Assembly (NCBI RefSeq): GCF_963676685.1
Contig: NC_092345.1
Coordinates: forward strand, 81,843,592 to 81,907,591
DNA length: 64,000 nt
Source of the DNA: Mytilus edulis
Lineage: Eukaryota; Mollusca; Bivalvia; Mytilida; Mytilidae
Direction of reading: 5' to 3'
The notes beneath the pieces were generated by a model, which was given only the letters and a program-made list of their open reading frames with translations, had not been told where the DNA came from and did no database searches. Shown in pieces: positions 1 through 12,704 of this stretch. A program made the position numbers and the translations under genes. Positions within the stretch are counted from its first letter, which is position 1, and each line of letters starts with the position of its first letter.

Positions 1-372
1 AGTGTACTGGTAAGAAGAATAGATAATTTGGTAGTGGAACAATGGCTTGAAGACGAAATAAGTCTATATATGTAAGGTGTTTTGTGTAGTTTCGAAGCCA
101 ATACATAGTTGGAACTTTCATTGTTTTTGGTTCTGCTTGTAAAGCGGTAGCTAAAAGTTCATGTTTGTTACAGATGTCGTTTTCTGAAAATGGAGTCAGT
201 TGGAATGTTGGTGAATTGGTGATTTCTTTTTGTAGAACCTCTATGTAAAATGTACGTCAAACAATAATAATATTGTTAGCAGCTTTATCGGCCTGGACAA
301 AAACAAATTCCTTGGCTAGTTTTTTTAGTTTATGTTTGAAACGAGAAATAGGTTTATTGTGGTTATTGTTAA
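1..372 (-). pseudogene. Reverse transcriptase fragment (Penelope-like or related retroelement), degenerate, runs off left edge
   Basis: Read on the minus strand, this stretch encodes a recognisable reverse-transcriptase N-terminal region with the pieces FVFVQADKAANNIII, TPFSENDIC and YWL followed by KLHKTPY. These are conserved in a retroelement RT family common in aquatic animals, which I think is Penelope-like; that assignment is from memory. It is broken: an in-frame TGA lies at 257-259 (minus), and a one-base deletion near position 95 separates YWL from KLHKTPY. The catalytic YxDD block would lie beyond the left edge. The same family appears again at 8446-8820 and 42965-43245. Confidence 0.7.
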
Positions 373-959
373 GAGTATTGTTCTATCTCAACAGTATATA
401 TTTAGCCTAAATTGTGTATAGGCAAATTCTGCACTGTTTAAACACTTTCTTTTGTGTTATATACTCATTTCTAGTATAGCTGAACTACACTTATAAGAAT
501 CAATGATTTGTATAGTTAAATATTTCCTTTAGGTGTCCCTGAGTTGTAGTACCAAAATGACCCCTACGCAGTTTATTTTTTTATTAAACGTTTAATTAAA
601 TTGTTCTCAATTTTTAAATTGTGGTTATATAGTCATTCAACTTATCAGTTGAATGGCTGATTAGAGATAAAGCAGTTATTTTCTATATGACAACTGTGTG
701 TACCCTGGGGTGTATAGCTGATTTGGAATACCTTAATTTTCTTGAGAGCATCCTGTCCACATGTATTACTTGAAACATATTGCAACAGATGACAATACAC
801 AAATTTTCTTCTGTTAAATCAAAGATTTGTTTAGTAAGACTAAATATATTCAAATCCTTGGAAGAATAAGAATACAATAATACTTTACCAAATGTTGGTA
901 CAATAATTGTTTATTTACGATATTCCGCAGAACCAAGTGTCTCGCATACTTTATGAATC
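373..959. other. No gene seen
   Basis: AT-rich sequence with no credible coding potential, RNA gene or repeat boundary that I can recognise. Confidence 0.5.
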
Positions 960-1432
960 TAATAAATATTTTAAAAACTTTAACTGCAGACTGTATGTAA
1001 TGTTAACTGGAAGAAACACTATAAGTAACATATGATACTCAAAACTGGAAACATAAATTGACTTATGCATACTAGCTTTTAATGATTAACAAACTAATGT
1101 CGAAGTTTTGTAGAAATCCAGGATAGTTTTAGAAAGTTATTTAAATTTTAAAAACTTTAACCACAGAGTGAATGTAATGTTAACTGGCAGAAAAACTAAG
1201 TCCATTTATAAGTAAAATACAGAAAAACAATTATTTTTTAATACTATCTTATGATCATAAACAAGCTTCTGTCCAAATTTGGTAGATATTCAGGATGGTT
1301 TAAGAAACTTATTAAAATTTCAAAAACTTAAACCACATCTAGTGAATATTAGTGGACGCCGCCGACGTCGACGGAATGTAGGATCGCTATGTCTCGCTTT
1401 TTCGACAAAAGTCGAAGGCTCAACAAAAATAA
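960..1432 (+). repeat. Dispersed element with about three ~175-bp tandem cores, GC-rich tail and 3' hairpin
   Basis: The motif around 'ttaaaaactttaac' recurs near 970, 1145 and 1315, giving a tandem core of about 175 bp. It is followed by a GC-rich stretch (gccgccgacgtcgacgg) and a hairpin TTCGAC-AAAA-GTCGAA with the trailer ggctcaaca. The same hairpin tail recurs alone at 8838-8865. Core repeats, a GC microsatellite and a hairpin end match the layout known for bivalve 'pearl' or Helentron-derived non-autonomous elements. That class assignment is an inference. Confidence 0.6.
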
Positions 1433-4400
1433 ATATGTATACAGTACGATGGGATTTAATCATTTAGCAATTATTTATAAGATTTTGGAATCAACACTTG
1501 TAATTATTTACTAATCAATTTAAATTGATTTGTATCAACATACCCACATTTGTATTGTTTATACTTTAAATTTCATACATTGTAGCCATATTTGTATTTA
1601 TAAAAACATTTATGTACCCAAATTTTTAATCATTTTATATTTACTTGCCCAACTTTAGTTTTTGTTGTTATTTGAAATAACAGTATATTACATGAAGAAA
1701 AATAAAGATAAATTATATCATGTATATTGTCATGTTTTGTAAACTCAGAATTGGCAAGTAAATTTAAGACACAATTCAAATATGTTCATAATATGCCAAG
1801 TCATCAAGAAGAAAAACAAGAATGTCGAGAATCTGTCGAGAAATTTCATACAAACTTAATATAAATCAGAATTTGTCAAGAAAAATTAAAACACAAGTGA
1901 TACTTTTTGAGAATGTCAAGTAATTGTTAATTCAAATTAAGACAAAATTGTACTTTTCAGACTTTTGGGTTTTTGAAGTGATGAGTGCTGACATAAACAA
2001 GCTTTTGATTTGTAAAACTTCATCTCAGAAAAAATATGGTTTTAGTGGATCTCGTTTTCTCAGTTTATACACTGAATGCTGCTACAGAATACTTTCACTC
2101 AAATCTATTGGTCTCTGTACGACTTTTTATTTTCAGGAATAAATGTTTGTTGATTTACTCTAGTTTTTTGGGTTTTTTTCTGTTACGGTTTGTGGATTTT
2201 TATGTTATCACTTTGATTTCCGCTATTACTTGTTTTAATTTGATCAGGAATGCAATTTATTGTCATCGAATGAGGTGAATGAGGTAAATGATGTAATAAC
2301 TTGACAGCTTTATAATTTACACATTCTATTATGTTGCTTTGTCGCCAACTACTCCGGACGTGTATTCTGAAATACGGCTCCCAAACAATAGATATTCATA
2401 GCTTAATTTGGCAAAACCTGTTGGAATGTTGCTTCTCTGTGATCTTTATTATCGTACTTTATTTGGCCATTGTAACTTTTTTTATTTGAGCGTCACTAAT
2501 GAAACTTTTACAGATGAAACACACAATTTACAATCAATTGTATAGATATTGATATGTCAGCAGCCTATAGTTTTTTAAAGAAAAATCTTTGAAGTAGAAT
2601 TATAGATTAGATGTTTTAAGTTAAATTTTAGTAGATTTTTTGCCGATTTTATGAGCTATCTAAACAAATATTCACTCATATTGAAATAAATAAATCTGTA
2701 ATATTTCAGTTAATAAAAGAGATGAGTGCATTATTTTTTCGATTTTCATTTGTAGTTCAACGAGTCATGGTTGTATGCAAAATTTTACTGAAATCTGTAA
2801 CATAACCCATTTACTGTAAATTGCTTGATGTTCTGGTCTTTTAATTTTCTTAAAGACGATATCGAATCCACTGAATTTGAGCTGGTTGCATAATATAACT
2901 TATTATGAACCGCATGACAGAAGACTCCACATGATAAATAAGCAATTATGTTTATATGCATCGTGATATTCCATAAAGAGAACACAAAAAATGTGGTAGG
3001 TATTGTTTCCTTTGTTTGAAAATAACACGACAGAATGATCACTGAATATTAACTAGTCTAGTTTATTCATGTTATTTAAACTTAGATACAGTATTTGTGG
3101 TACAGGTATTATCATACATAATTTGAAATGATTAACAGCTTTTCATCCCAAAACGATTTTATCTTTAATATTATATGCAGGATAAACAAGGCCTGATTTT
3201 AGCCCAAGAAAATAAAATGTTTGATAATGATTTCAAATTGGCACATAATGTTTAGAAATGCATATGGTCAAGAAATATAAATGCAAAACATAAAGATTTT
3301 TATCTGATGATGTCACAAATACATTATAATATGTACTGTTTTCACAAAAACGATGCAAAATACAGAATTTATGCAGTTTTCTATCTTTATTTCCATTGTG
3401 GAAACATCGTGCACAGCCAAGAAACAACAAAATAATATAACAGAAGCTTTATTTTAACTGTTGACATAATCTCACCAAATATAAAGTTGTTTCTTGGGTG
3501 TGCACATACGTTTTCAATCTAAATTATATTTGAAATTTGATGAAAAATGAGGAAAATTACAAACTTTTAGAAAATATGCAAATTAAGTCATGATTTGTTG
3601 CCATGGTAATTTGTTCAATGACATTTGTTTTTCTTGTTCCCTGGTCAAGTTTTCAGTAATTTAAAAATATGTATGATAACTTTTAATTTGCAGTAATTTT
3701 TGGCCAATTAAGGGCCTTATTGCCCTACTCCTTTCTTTTAAAGTAAACATTTCCTGTTTATTATACCAATAGTGTAGAGCAAACACCTAGAAAATTAAGA
3801 AAAATGCGACATGTTTTACGATGTGGTTAAAAATATACCCCAAAATATGTAAATAACACTTCAATATTTTGTTTTTTGTTTGAAGGGCTCAATTTCCTAT
3901 ATAAACCCAAATAGGTATAATTACCAAAACATGTAAATATATGAACAAAAGGACTCTGTCTTTATTTAAATAAAGTAGCCAAATCCATCTAGGGTACACT
4001 TTGCATGAGGGAGTTAAACCTCAAATACTTAATAATTATTAATCAAATCAAAAACGGAAAATGTAAGAAAAGAATTATATAAATTCTGTCAATACCTAAA
4101 CACTGACTACTAAGCTGATGATACCCTCGAGAACTATAAGACCACAAAAGGGGGTATCAACCAAGTGTTATAAAAAAAAATGAAAAAAAAACTTTTTTGA
4201 ATCAATCTACATCAGGAACATTGTAAACCGGATATTTGAAAGCGAAAGATGTATGAGTACCAAAACACGCAGAGACCCAAATACTAGTAGCTAAATGGAA
4301 CCTACAAATAATAGCCAAATTTATTTTATGTCAACATCACCTGAGTAAACTTAGTTTTTTTTATAATTTCCAAATTTCAAACTACATTTTTTAAATATTG

Positions 4401-4960
4401 TTTGAAATCTTGCGGTCAGAGTCCTGTTTGATCATATAGTTAAGCCATGTGTTAAGGAAGTTATACAACCATGTATTTCATTTAAGTGATTATAAACATC
4501 CTGATTATCAGTGTATGTAAAGTGCGGATCCTAAAATACCATTTTCACTGTATATGCCACGCATTTCTGATGTAGAATGGTAAATAAACAGACGAAAAAA
4601 TTATGATATTTGAAGAAAATGAAGAAAAATAGTTCACATGTAAATGTTTAGTAATAAATAATACAAGTTAGACAAAATAAGAGATGGGAACGGGTTTTTA
4701 TCGCGACGAGAGCCATCCATACGTGAAATATATACCGAAATAGGTGGATATTTAGGACGTTTTACGAACAAATCGTGCAGGTGATTTAAAACTAGCAGGA
4801 AAGATGTAGTTGAAGAAAAATATTCATTTCAACACAATTATTAAGGTTGTATAACGTAGAATAGCTTTTGTTATTTGGTTTGTCCATATTGTATTGAATT
4901 CCACTATAATGCTATCTTTATGCGAGTCATGTTTACTCTTGAATAATGATACTTTACTTT
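1433..4960. other. 3.5 kb without a recognisable gene
   Basis: Very AT-rich. All open frames are short, lack family signatures and have no paired splice sites of convincing quality. I see no RNA gene here. It may be unique intergenic DNA or decayed repeats. Confidence 0.5.
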
Positions 4961-4963
4961 CAT

Positions 4964-5060
4964 TTTCACTGTAGAGCGATTCATTAGTATTGTATAAGCG
5001 GTGCATTTTCACTGTAGAGCGATTCATTAGTATTGTATAAGCGGTGCATTTTCACTGTAT
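4964..5060. repeat. 43-bp tandem duplication (about 2.3 copies)
   Basis: The unit starting 'ttttcactgtagagcgattc' and ending 'gtataagcggtgca' occurs twice in direct succession, followed by a partial third copy. A related motif in the opposite sense lies near 7320-7350. Confidence 0.8.
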
Positions 5061-5239
5061 GAGTTTTATCAATTTTTATGCAATACATTTCTAATTCAGC
5101 CGACTTACTCAAACAATGGTTAAAGTAAGAAAAGGGTTTGATAGTACTGACTTTGAGATGGAAATTTTGATTAAACAATCCATTTAATTCAATAGAATTA
5201 ATATTTATTTTATATAAAAGTCATGATATAACAACATGT

Positions 5240-5425
5240 GGATCATTTAAGAGTTGAAAGTGTAACTGTTTTAGAATAAAGAAATATATTTTAAAATGCA
5301 TGCCAATTTGATAAAATTCATGTTTCTGCAGTAGTCATTATACGCATGTGCAAACAAATTTTATCATTGGATTTCGAGTATGGGTCTATTTACAAAGCAG
5401 AAGAAGCAATGTCATAGATTTTTTT
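5240..5425 (+). repeat. Dispersed repeat, partner of 32090-32275
   Basis: This segment shares long blocks with 32090-32275, for example 'gcagtagtca', 'tacgcatgtgcaaacaaatt' and 'cacaaagcagaagaagca' (the last with small changes). Both copies are in the same orientation and are non-coding. Confidence 0.65.
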
Positions 5426-5584
5426 TATGATTCATCAGCATCTTTATTGAAAGTACAGTTATATTTATCCAATGCAATGACACTTCATTACTGAATACGT
5501 ACATCTATCATGTCTATCAAAATAGAATGGGATAAAAGGGATAAAAAAACAACAATTCTTTTCTAACATTTTTTTATAAATCAC

Positions 5585-6920
5585 TTCTTGACCAATTTCA
5601 ACGAGGTTTTGACGTAAGATTTTTGATTTTGGGTCCGGTTTTAAATTGGCCCACAGGGTCCAAAATAAAACTTGAGGTTCTTTGGTAGGCTGAATCTATA
5701 CATGATTGTGTTTATTATTTTTTTGGTCCATTTAACAAGTTTGTGGGGTCCTAACTGTCAAGAAATAAATTCTTTTGAATTTCAACAACAATTGAATATT
5801 TAGGGTACTTTGGCATTTTGAATCTCACCGTGTTTTTAATTTTGGGATTTTGGTATTTTGGGCCAAGATATCAAAATGGTCCATATTGAGGTCCAAAGGG
5901 TCCGATATTCAACATTTTCTTTATTTCATCAAAAATGATGTCTTGCTTAAATGTTGTGTACATACTTGCCCCAAACTGTTCGGGGTTCGACCTCTGCGGT
6001 AGCATCAAGGGTGCTCTACAACACGTAAAAAGCTTGATACTATCTGACTTTGAATTGTGAAATGACGTTATATAGGTTTCTGACACAAGGTAAATGTGGT
6101 CCAAGATTTTATAAATCGTATGCGCAATAATGTGAAACTGAAGGCTTCTTCTTGAAACTTTTCAAAAATTTGAAATTTAAAAAAAAGATAAAAGCGATAT
6201 GAACCCCTTTAAAAAATTAGAACCGACCATTACATTTTGTTTTCCGTCTAGGACCAATAACCATCAAACCCAATACCAGTCTTTCCTTTGTGGTAATGAA
6301 CCTAGTAGTACAATTTTAGAGAGATCCATACACTTATACACAAGATATTGTCTGGGAATTAGAAAAAAAAATTGCCATTTCTATTGCCCCTTATTTCTGC
6401 ATGTTTGGGACAATTATCCCCGAACCTAACCCCAGTCTTCCCTTTATTTGTGATATTGTTCCTTGTGGCACAATGCCAGAAAGATCCAAAAACTTACACA
6501 CAAGTAATTGTTCGGAAACTACAAAGTTAACAGGATTGTTGTTGACCCTTTTTTGTTCCTTCATTCCTAAACAGTTATTACCATAACCCCCAAAATGAAT
6601 CCTAGCCTTCTACTTGTGGTATTGAACGATGTATTACAATTTCAGAGCAATCGAAATTCTTATACACAAGAAATTATCCTGAAACTAAAAAGAATGCTTC
6701 TTTTATGCCCCTTTTAGTAAAAAGTTGGAACCATCATCCCCAAAATAATCCCAACCTTCATTTTGTGGTATTGAACCTTCTTTAAAATTTATATAGATCC
6801 ATTCATTTAAATTGTAGTTGCCTGAAAACCAAATGTGTCTTCGGACGACGCAGACGATGACGACATCATAGCAATATACGAACCGAAAAAAAAATTGCCC
6901 TCGTATAAAAACAACTCTTT
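5585..6920. repeat. Composite mussel repeat with tandem cores and GACG tail
   Basis: The left part (5585-6110) contains the blocks 'ggtccaaagggtccgatatt' and 'ggggttcgacctctgcggt', reverse-oriented relatives of 29230-30800. The right part (6200-6830) has about four tandem cores of roughly 165 bp, each containing a 'cccaaccttc...tgtggtattgaacc' block. It ends in a 'cggacgacgcagacgatgacg' tail and 'cgtataaaaacaa', as does the copy ending at 31300. Short open frames inside it are repeat-derived. Confidence 0.7.
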
Positions 6921-7004
6921 GATGGCAAAGTCAACAAGCACCTAAACAACAATCCCTATAAATTTAAGAAAGTATTTTTTTTTACAAACATAATTTGAAA
7001 CAAC

Positions 7005-7199
7005 ATGCACCAAGAAAACAACAAAAAGTATCAGTATGATTTGTGTAATCAGGAATTTGCAACTTTTAAAGACCTAGCGAATCACAAAGCAGGGAAACAT
7101 GGCAATACAGTTCACACATGTCAATACTGTGGGAAAAGATATAAATGGCCAGCCAGTTTTTATAGACATAAACAAGTTATAAATAGATATAAATATTAA
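7005..7199 (+). pseudogene. Degenerate C2H2 zinc-finger fragment
   Basis: A 64-residue open frame with two zinc-finger-like units. In the first (LCNQEFATFKDLANHKAGKH) the first cysteine of the CxxC pair has been replaced, so one ligand is missing. The second (CQYCGKRYKWPASFYRH) has CxxC and one His, but the final His position is lost before the stop. No neighbouring exon with matching splice sites was found. It is most likely a relic of a multi-finger gene or transposon protein; an isolated exon is less likely. Confidence 0.5.
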
Positions 7200-8080
7200 A
7201 GCAATCTAATAAGTTTTTCATTTGTTGCAAGTCTAATTATCACATTAATCTACAATAAAAATTCATCGCATCTTCGAAAATTCTACATCAGAAATGACTG
7301 CCATACAGTGATAATTCATCGCATCTATAGTGAAAATGGATCGCCTTTAATAATTGATATTCTATATTATGTTGCTTTTATAACACATATTTGAACTTTA
7401 ATACATTTATTTTACATTAAAAAGACACATCATAATGAAAATATGTTTAAATTTAGTTTCAAATCAATTATTTTGGTATTTTTAAAACGTAAACAAATAA
7501 TGTGTTCCCATGATCCTTTATTCTACAATGAACATACTCGCATACAACAGTGAAAATGAACTGACTGGATTCGCACTTTATATACACTGGATTATGGCCA
7601 ACCCAGAAATGTTCGTCGAAAGCAGTAAATTTATAAAGTATTTTATTTATTTGTATGGTAGAACATTTTTTTTTTTCTAAAAGTGTGAATATGTTTGGCA
7701 TTGGGGCAGAAACTTGCATAGATAAATATAAGGATCTGAAGTTAGACAGAGATGGAGTTCTATAGAACATAATTGGGTAGGGAGTAATTGCTAATTGTAT
7801 ACAGACAACAAAAAACAAAAAGAACAAAACGGTGAATAAGTTGGTAGGAATAGTTTTATAGGGGGGAAAGTAAAAATTATCACCTGTACACCAGTTCCAG
7901 AGAAGGGGGAACAAAAGAAAAAAAAAGTGAAGTGAAGTTAATTTGAATAGGAAATATGGAAATATTGGAGAGAGAAAGCAATTGTATGATAGGTTAACAA
8001 AAACAGAACATTTCGGTTTTAAAAAACTAATGGAAATTATTGATAGTAACTCCGATAAAGAGTCGGATTTATTAAATCTA
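7200..8080. other. No convincing gene; low-complexity AT/GA-rich sequence
   Basis: A long minus-strand open frame crosses this stretch. Its translation is a run of Phe/Leu from A/G-rich DNA and its N-terminus comes from the dispersed repeat at 8090-8345, so I do not call a gene. Confidence 0.55.
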
Positions 8081-8089
8081 AATTTCCTG

Positions 8090-8445
8090 TTCACACATGT
8101 GTGTAAAAGAGGGACGAAAGATACCAGAGGGACAGTCAAACTCATAAATCGAAAATAAACTGCAACGATATGGCTTAAAATGAAAAAGACAAACAGACAA
8201 ACAAAAGTACACATGACACAACATAGAAAACTAAAGAATAAGCAACACAAACCCCACCAAAAACTAGGGGTGATCTCAGGAGCTTCGGAAGGGTAAACAC
8301 CCGTCGTGTTGCTCATGTTATAACAAATCCGGTAAATAGTCTAATTTGGTAGGTCACATTCATGAAAGGGAATGGGTTGTAGTTACGACCTAAGGAACAC
8401 ATCCGATATCATTTGTGAAACCGTAATTCCATAACCGTCAACCAA
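8090..8445 (-). repeat. 3' tail of the RT retroelement / SINE-like mussel repeat
   Basis: Minus-strand sequence carries a tail I recognise from many mussel loci (gtttgtctgtttgtcttttt and 'gagtttgactgtccctctgg'-like blocks). It follows directly on the RT fragment at 8446-8820, with residual in-frame pieces such as LVDGYGITVSQM after a stop. A related 3' piece lies at 43000-43245, so the tail probably belongs to this retroelement. It may also be shared by non-autonomous partners. Confidence 0.6.
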
Positions 8446-8820
8446 CTAGTGATGGCGTCCGTATAATTTACGAAGTGATGATTTCAACTTCACCATTTGG
8501 AACTCTTGGTTTAATAGCTTCCTTGTGAGCAGCAACTCTCTATCGAGAAAATCATGATAGAAAATACAAGCACGGAAATATCGTAGCAATTGGGAGATAT
8601 ATACCCCGTATGCAGGTGCTTCTGGAATGTTGCTACTTAGAAATGGAAAGTTCACAATTGGAAAGCTGAAATCACATCTTTTGTCGTAAAGTTTTGTTTT
8701 CAATCGACCCTCATTGTCAATTTCTAGAGGTAAGTCAAGATATAAGGCCGACTTAACTGTATCTGTTGTATCCTTTATCTGTAGGTCGATGGGATAGAAG
8801 CCAACGACAGAATTTAGGAT
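8446..8820 (-). pseudogene. Reverse transcriptase C-terminal (thumb) fragment
   Basis: Minus-strand frame without stops encoding conserved blocks of the same RT family as 1-372: GFYPIDLQIKDTTDT, YLDLPLEI, TKLYDKR, NFPFLSSNIP, AYGVYISQLLRY and LKSSLRKLYGRHH. The frame stays open upstream to 8979, but beyond about 8820 it no longer matches the family, because a hairpin repeat tail (8838-8865) abuts it. It is therefore truncated at both ends and has no YxDD catalytic block. A stop follows GRHH, although the homologous reading continues as LVDGYGI. Confidence 0.75.
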
Positions 8821-8868
8821 TGCTTTGTCTAGGTTTTTCGACAAAAGTCGAAGGCTCGACAACAGTGA
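8821..8868 (+). repeat. Hairpin 3' terminus of a tandem-core repeat
   Basis: Contains TTCGAC-AAAA-GTCGAA followed by ggctcgacaa, nearly identical to the end of the element at 960-1432. Confidence 0.6.
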
Positions 8869-8895
8869 TTGAAAAAGAGTGGCGGGATATATTTC

Positions 8896-9040
8896 GGCAA
8901 AAGGGAACGTAATTTTAGTCAATACAATGTCATCTGAAAGTTTGATAATGGCTAGAACTGATATTGCTAGTATAATCAAGGATTTATATTGTAAGATGTC
9001 ACATCAAATGTATAAAATCCTTGGTGTAATAATTAGTGTC
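8896..9040 (+). repeat. Diverged direct repeat, copy 1 (partner 9778-9932)
   Basis: Shares a stretch around 'gtcaatac.atgtcat.tgaaagt' and 'gatttatat' with 9778-9932. Both copies stay open in the same frame and would encode VILVNTMSxES and TDIxS. Several differences fall at third codon positions (see findings). No gene family recognised. Confidence 0.6.
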
Positions 9041-9777
9041 CATGTTTTACATAATGAAGGGATATGTGTTCAAACACATTAGGCTTAAAGAAAAGTATGT
9101 GATCATAGTGTCTAGAAACACAATTATTTCTCGACAACATCTGTTAATCTTCATTCTTGTATCAAACAAAACTTATACAACATGAATATCTCTAGTTATG
9201 TATTTATACATTTTACATACCTTTTTAAAAATTTTCAAATGTATCCCTAGTTCCTATTACAAAACTACTAGAAGTGCACACACAATTTTAACGACCCTGA
9301 AATACGAAATCTTTTAAACTCATATCAAATTAGTAGACGAATGAATAATGTTTATTAACCATGCAAATCGAAAGCTACATTTAGTATATTATATGTTGAA
9401 CATAGCAATGATAAATTGAAAGCTCATGTATACACTTTTAGGATTGTTTTGGCTTTTTATGTTGACTTTGTGACTTTTCCTGCACATCAAGTATGTAGCA
9501 TTCAAGGGTATTTTGAATGCAATGTATTCTAAGTGATCCGACTCACGCCGTCTGTACAACACGTTTTACATCAATTCTCTGATATTCCCTTCTGATCATG
9601 TTCTTCTGCAGTGCCATCTTTTTTTTATTTTTCATCGTTTCCCAAAATTTATTGTAAAATACTTTTTGGTCCGATTCTTCTAGTTGAGCAATTTTGTTGG
9701 ACATTTTTCAGCTGTAACACAATGATCCTTGAAGGCAATGAACAGGGGTCAATCCAACAACTTGATCAACCATCTCC

Positions 9778-9932
9778 GGCAAAATTGAGCGTCATATTGG
9801 TCAATACCATGTCATTTGAAAGTATAATTATGGCTATAACGGATATTGTTAGTGTAATACATGATTTATATACTAAGATATCTTATTATATATATATTAA
9901 ATCCATGGTGTTATTATTCGAGATTATTGTCA
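9778..9932 (+). repeat. Diverged direct repeat, copy 2 (partner 8896-9040)
   Basis: Second copy of the pair, about 880 bp downstream and in the same orientation and frame. It encodes VILVNTMSFES and MAITDIVSVIHDLY. Function unknown. Confidence 0.6.
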
Positions 9933-12700
9933 ATTTTTACATCACAGTTTATATCTTTTGATTGCTCGCAAATTATCCAAGTTTTTTTTATCAACGTATA
10001 AAAAAAATCAGATGTGGTATGATAACCGTTCAGACAACTTTTCACAAGAGACCAAAAAATGTTAGCATGTCTGAATGAATTTGGCAGGTAACAATAAAAA
10101 TTTTACCTGCAATTTCCACAAGAAATTAAGTACCTGTCAGGACATATATCTCGAATATAACCACAAAATAGGCGAATAAAGAATAATTACCTCAATTTAC
10201 AAAATAAATTTCCTAGTATAAAAAATAAAGTAAAAATAGGTAAAACAAAAAATAGAATAGAAAATTACGAGGTATTACACCATAAACAATAGGGTATTAC
10301 AGATGACAAAATTATATGAAAATTAAACAGGTCAAAGTAATTTAAGTTGAAATGTTTGGTACCACCTAAAAATACAAGACTCGTCAGAGTTAAGAAATGA
10401 CTTCCCAGTACCTTATGGGCAAGAAAAAACACTATTTAACCCTTCATACTGGTATTCAAGAGTTAACGAGGTGCACATAATGACCGACAAAATAAAATTC
10501 TGAACCAATAGCCAGTTCATCGGCACTGGCGTTAAATTTCAGATATTATTTGAATGAAATTTGCTGTCATAACATTGTTTGAAAATCAGTTTATTTAAAG
10601 TAGGAAATGTGTTTCCGCTATGCATAATTTTAATTATTTGTCGGTGGTTTGCTTTACTTTTGGTTAGTTTTGATTTTGGTGTTTTAAATATTTTTGGCTC
10701 TGGAGATCACCAAAATGATATCTGCTGCAGAACCGTTGGTACCGTTAATTTTATTTAACATTTTATTATTATTATTAAGAAGTAAAATAACTAAAATACA
10801 AAACTCCAAAGGAAAATTCAAAACTGAAATTCCGTAATGGCAAATCAAAATCAAAAGCTCAAACAAAACAAATTTAGTCTAATGAATAACAACTGTCATA
10901 TTCTTGAATTGGTACATGAAATTTATTATGAAGAAAATGGTGGATTAAACCTGGTTTAATAGCTAGCTGAATCTTTCAATTTTATAGCAGTCGCATTACT
11001 TTCCATTATATTGACAACGATGTGTGAACAAACGTGTTGTTTTTAAATATTAGTACTATCATGAGGTTGACTGAACACAAGATACATACGAATTTACTTT
11101 CGAGTGATACATTTTCACGGATTGTTCTTAAATAACATGATAAACACAAAAGGATAGCACTGGTGATGTACAAAAAACTAATGTTTTAACAAAATTCATC
11201 TGAGAACAAATTAAAGTGATTGTACCATCCTTAACGTATCTCCCCTTGAATGACTACAACCAGCTAACCTCTCCGTTTGTCTTTCAGTCTAAAGAGTATA
11301 TAAGATTATTTACATGTATTTCTCAAACCCAAAAAAAAAACTTCCAAGTGTATTGTTAGGTTTCCCAAAACCTCCAATGATCGAACTTTTAGTTACTGAT
11401 AGAGAATAAAGATGTTTTCTTGATGAACCAAGTGAAACATTTGATGGATCTAAAATGGGTCACAGAAGATGCATTTAACCCACAAAAATAAATAACTCAA
11501 CCTGAACAGGAGTTTTGAAGTAAAAACAGAAAGTATATTTAAACGTTTGAAGTTCGTTGATTAGTGTAGAGAACCTGCATCAGACAATTACACGTCTTTA
11601 AAGCCATAAGGAAGAAAACCTATGTATCTGCTTGGAAAGAATTTTATTTCAATTTTCAACTCATCAAACAAACTAGGCTTATAATTTTGAAAGCTAGACG
11701 CGTGTTGCGTCTACAAAAGACTTGTCAGTGGTCCTTGAATGAAATAATTTAAATGGTAAAATAAAATTAACTGATGCAGTGAAAATGAAAAAATGATATA
11801 GGAGTATACCTGACATTAAATAAAATAAAAGTAATTCAAAGAAGGGTAATAAATAAGGTAATAGAAGAAATGTTTGAGGCTAAGGTCATTCAAAAGTTAA
11901 AGTTACTTTAATGATTTTTTTTTTTTATGGATACAAAAACGGTTCGTAAGAGATATGGGACTGAAAATTTCATAATTGTTCAACCGATTTAAGATATAAA
12001 TCTTGATTGATGACATTATAGCGCAAGTAGGAAATTTAAGCTTTTAGCCTTATCATTTTGGACTTAAAAAGTGATTACTGGCAGGTCAAATAAGAAAAAT
12101 AAAAATAAAAAGACTATATTTGCTGGTTAAAAAATTTGTTTTCCCAGGATATTATCAAAACTTATATTACGTTTGATTTTTGTTCACCAATGCCAGTGAC
12201 AATTGTATCAGAGCATGCTTGACACAATATATGATGCTCACGATAAGTACATATCAATCTACTTCATATTCAAAATGCTAAGTCATTTGCAATACTGTGC
12301 AATTGAAAATTTCTTCTTGAAACTCTTCAAAAATTAAAAATTTGAAACATCTAGAAAAAATATTAAACCCTTAAAAAATGGAAAAAATAGCCCCCCCCCC
12401 CCCCCCCCCTTCTTATGCTACTGAGATATCGTGACACAAAATCGCCTGCACTGTATCCGGCACGCTAGTCCACTCGGAGCACCTGGGCTTCACAAATAAA
12501 GCTTTCGGTGGCCAGGTGTTACCTTTTCCTCGTCAGTTTTAATCTAGCGTTGTAATACAGTACATGATATATAAGGCATGAAGATGGATTAGTTACAGAT
12601 CAGCTGAAATATCTATAGTAAAGGATCCTACAAATTAATGTAAGATACAGTCACAGAAATAATGATATTTATAAGTACGTCTTACAGATCTAACTTTGTT
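9933..12700. other. 2.8 kb without a gene; repeat fragments and a poly-C tract
   Basis: No coding signature seen. A fragment of the 'gatgtggtatgat' mussel repeat lies at 10010-10075. A fragment of the 'acgcgtgttgcgtctacaaaagac' type (shared with 15725-15765) lies near 11698-11725. A run of about 19 C lies near 12392-12410. Confidence 0.55.
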
Positions 12701-12704
12701 GGTT

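Noticed and set aside
7468-8316. 282-codon minus-strand open frame
   Set aside because: N-terminus is translated from a dispersed repeat and the rest is a Phe/Leu-rich reading of A/G-rich DNA; no domain, no related exon.
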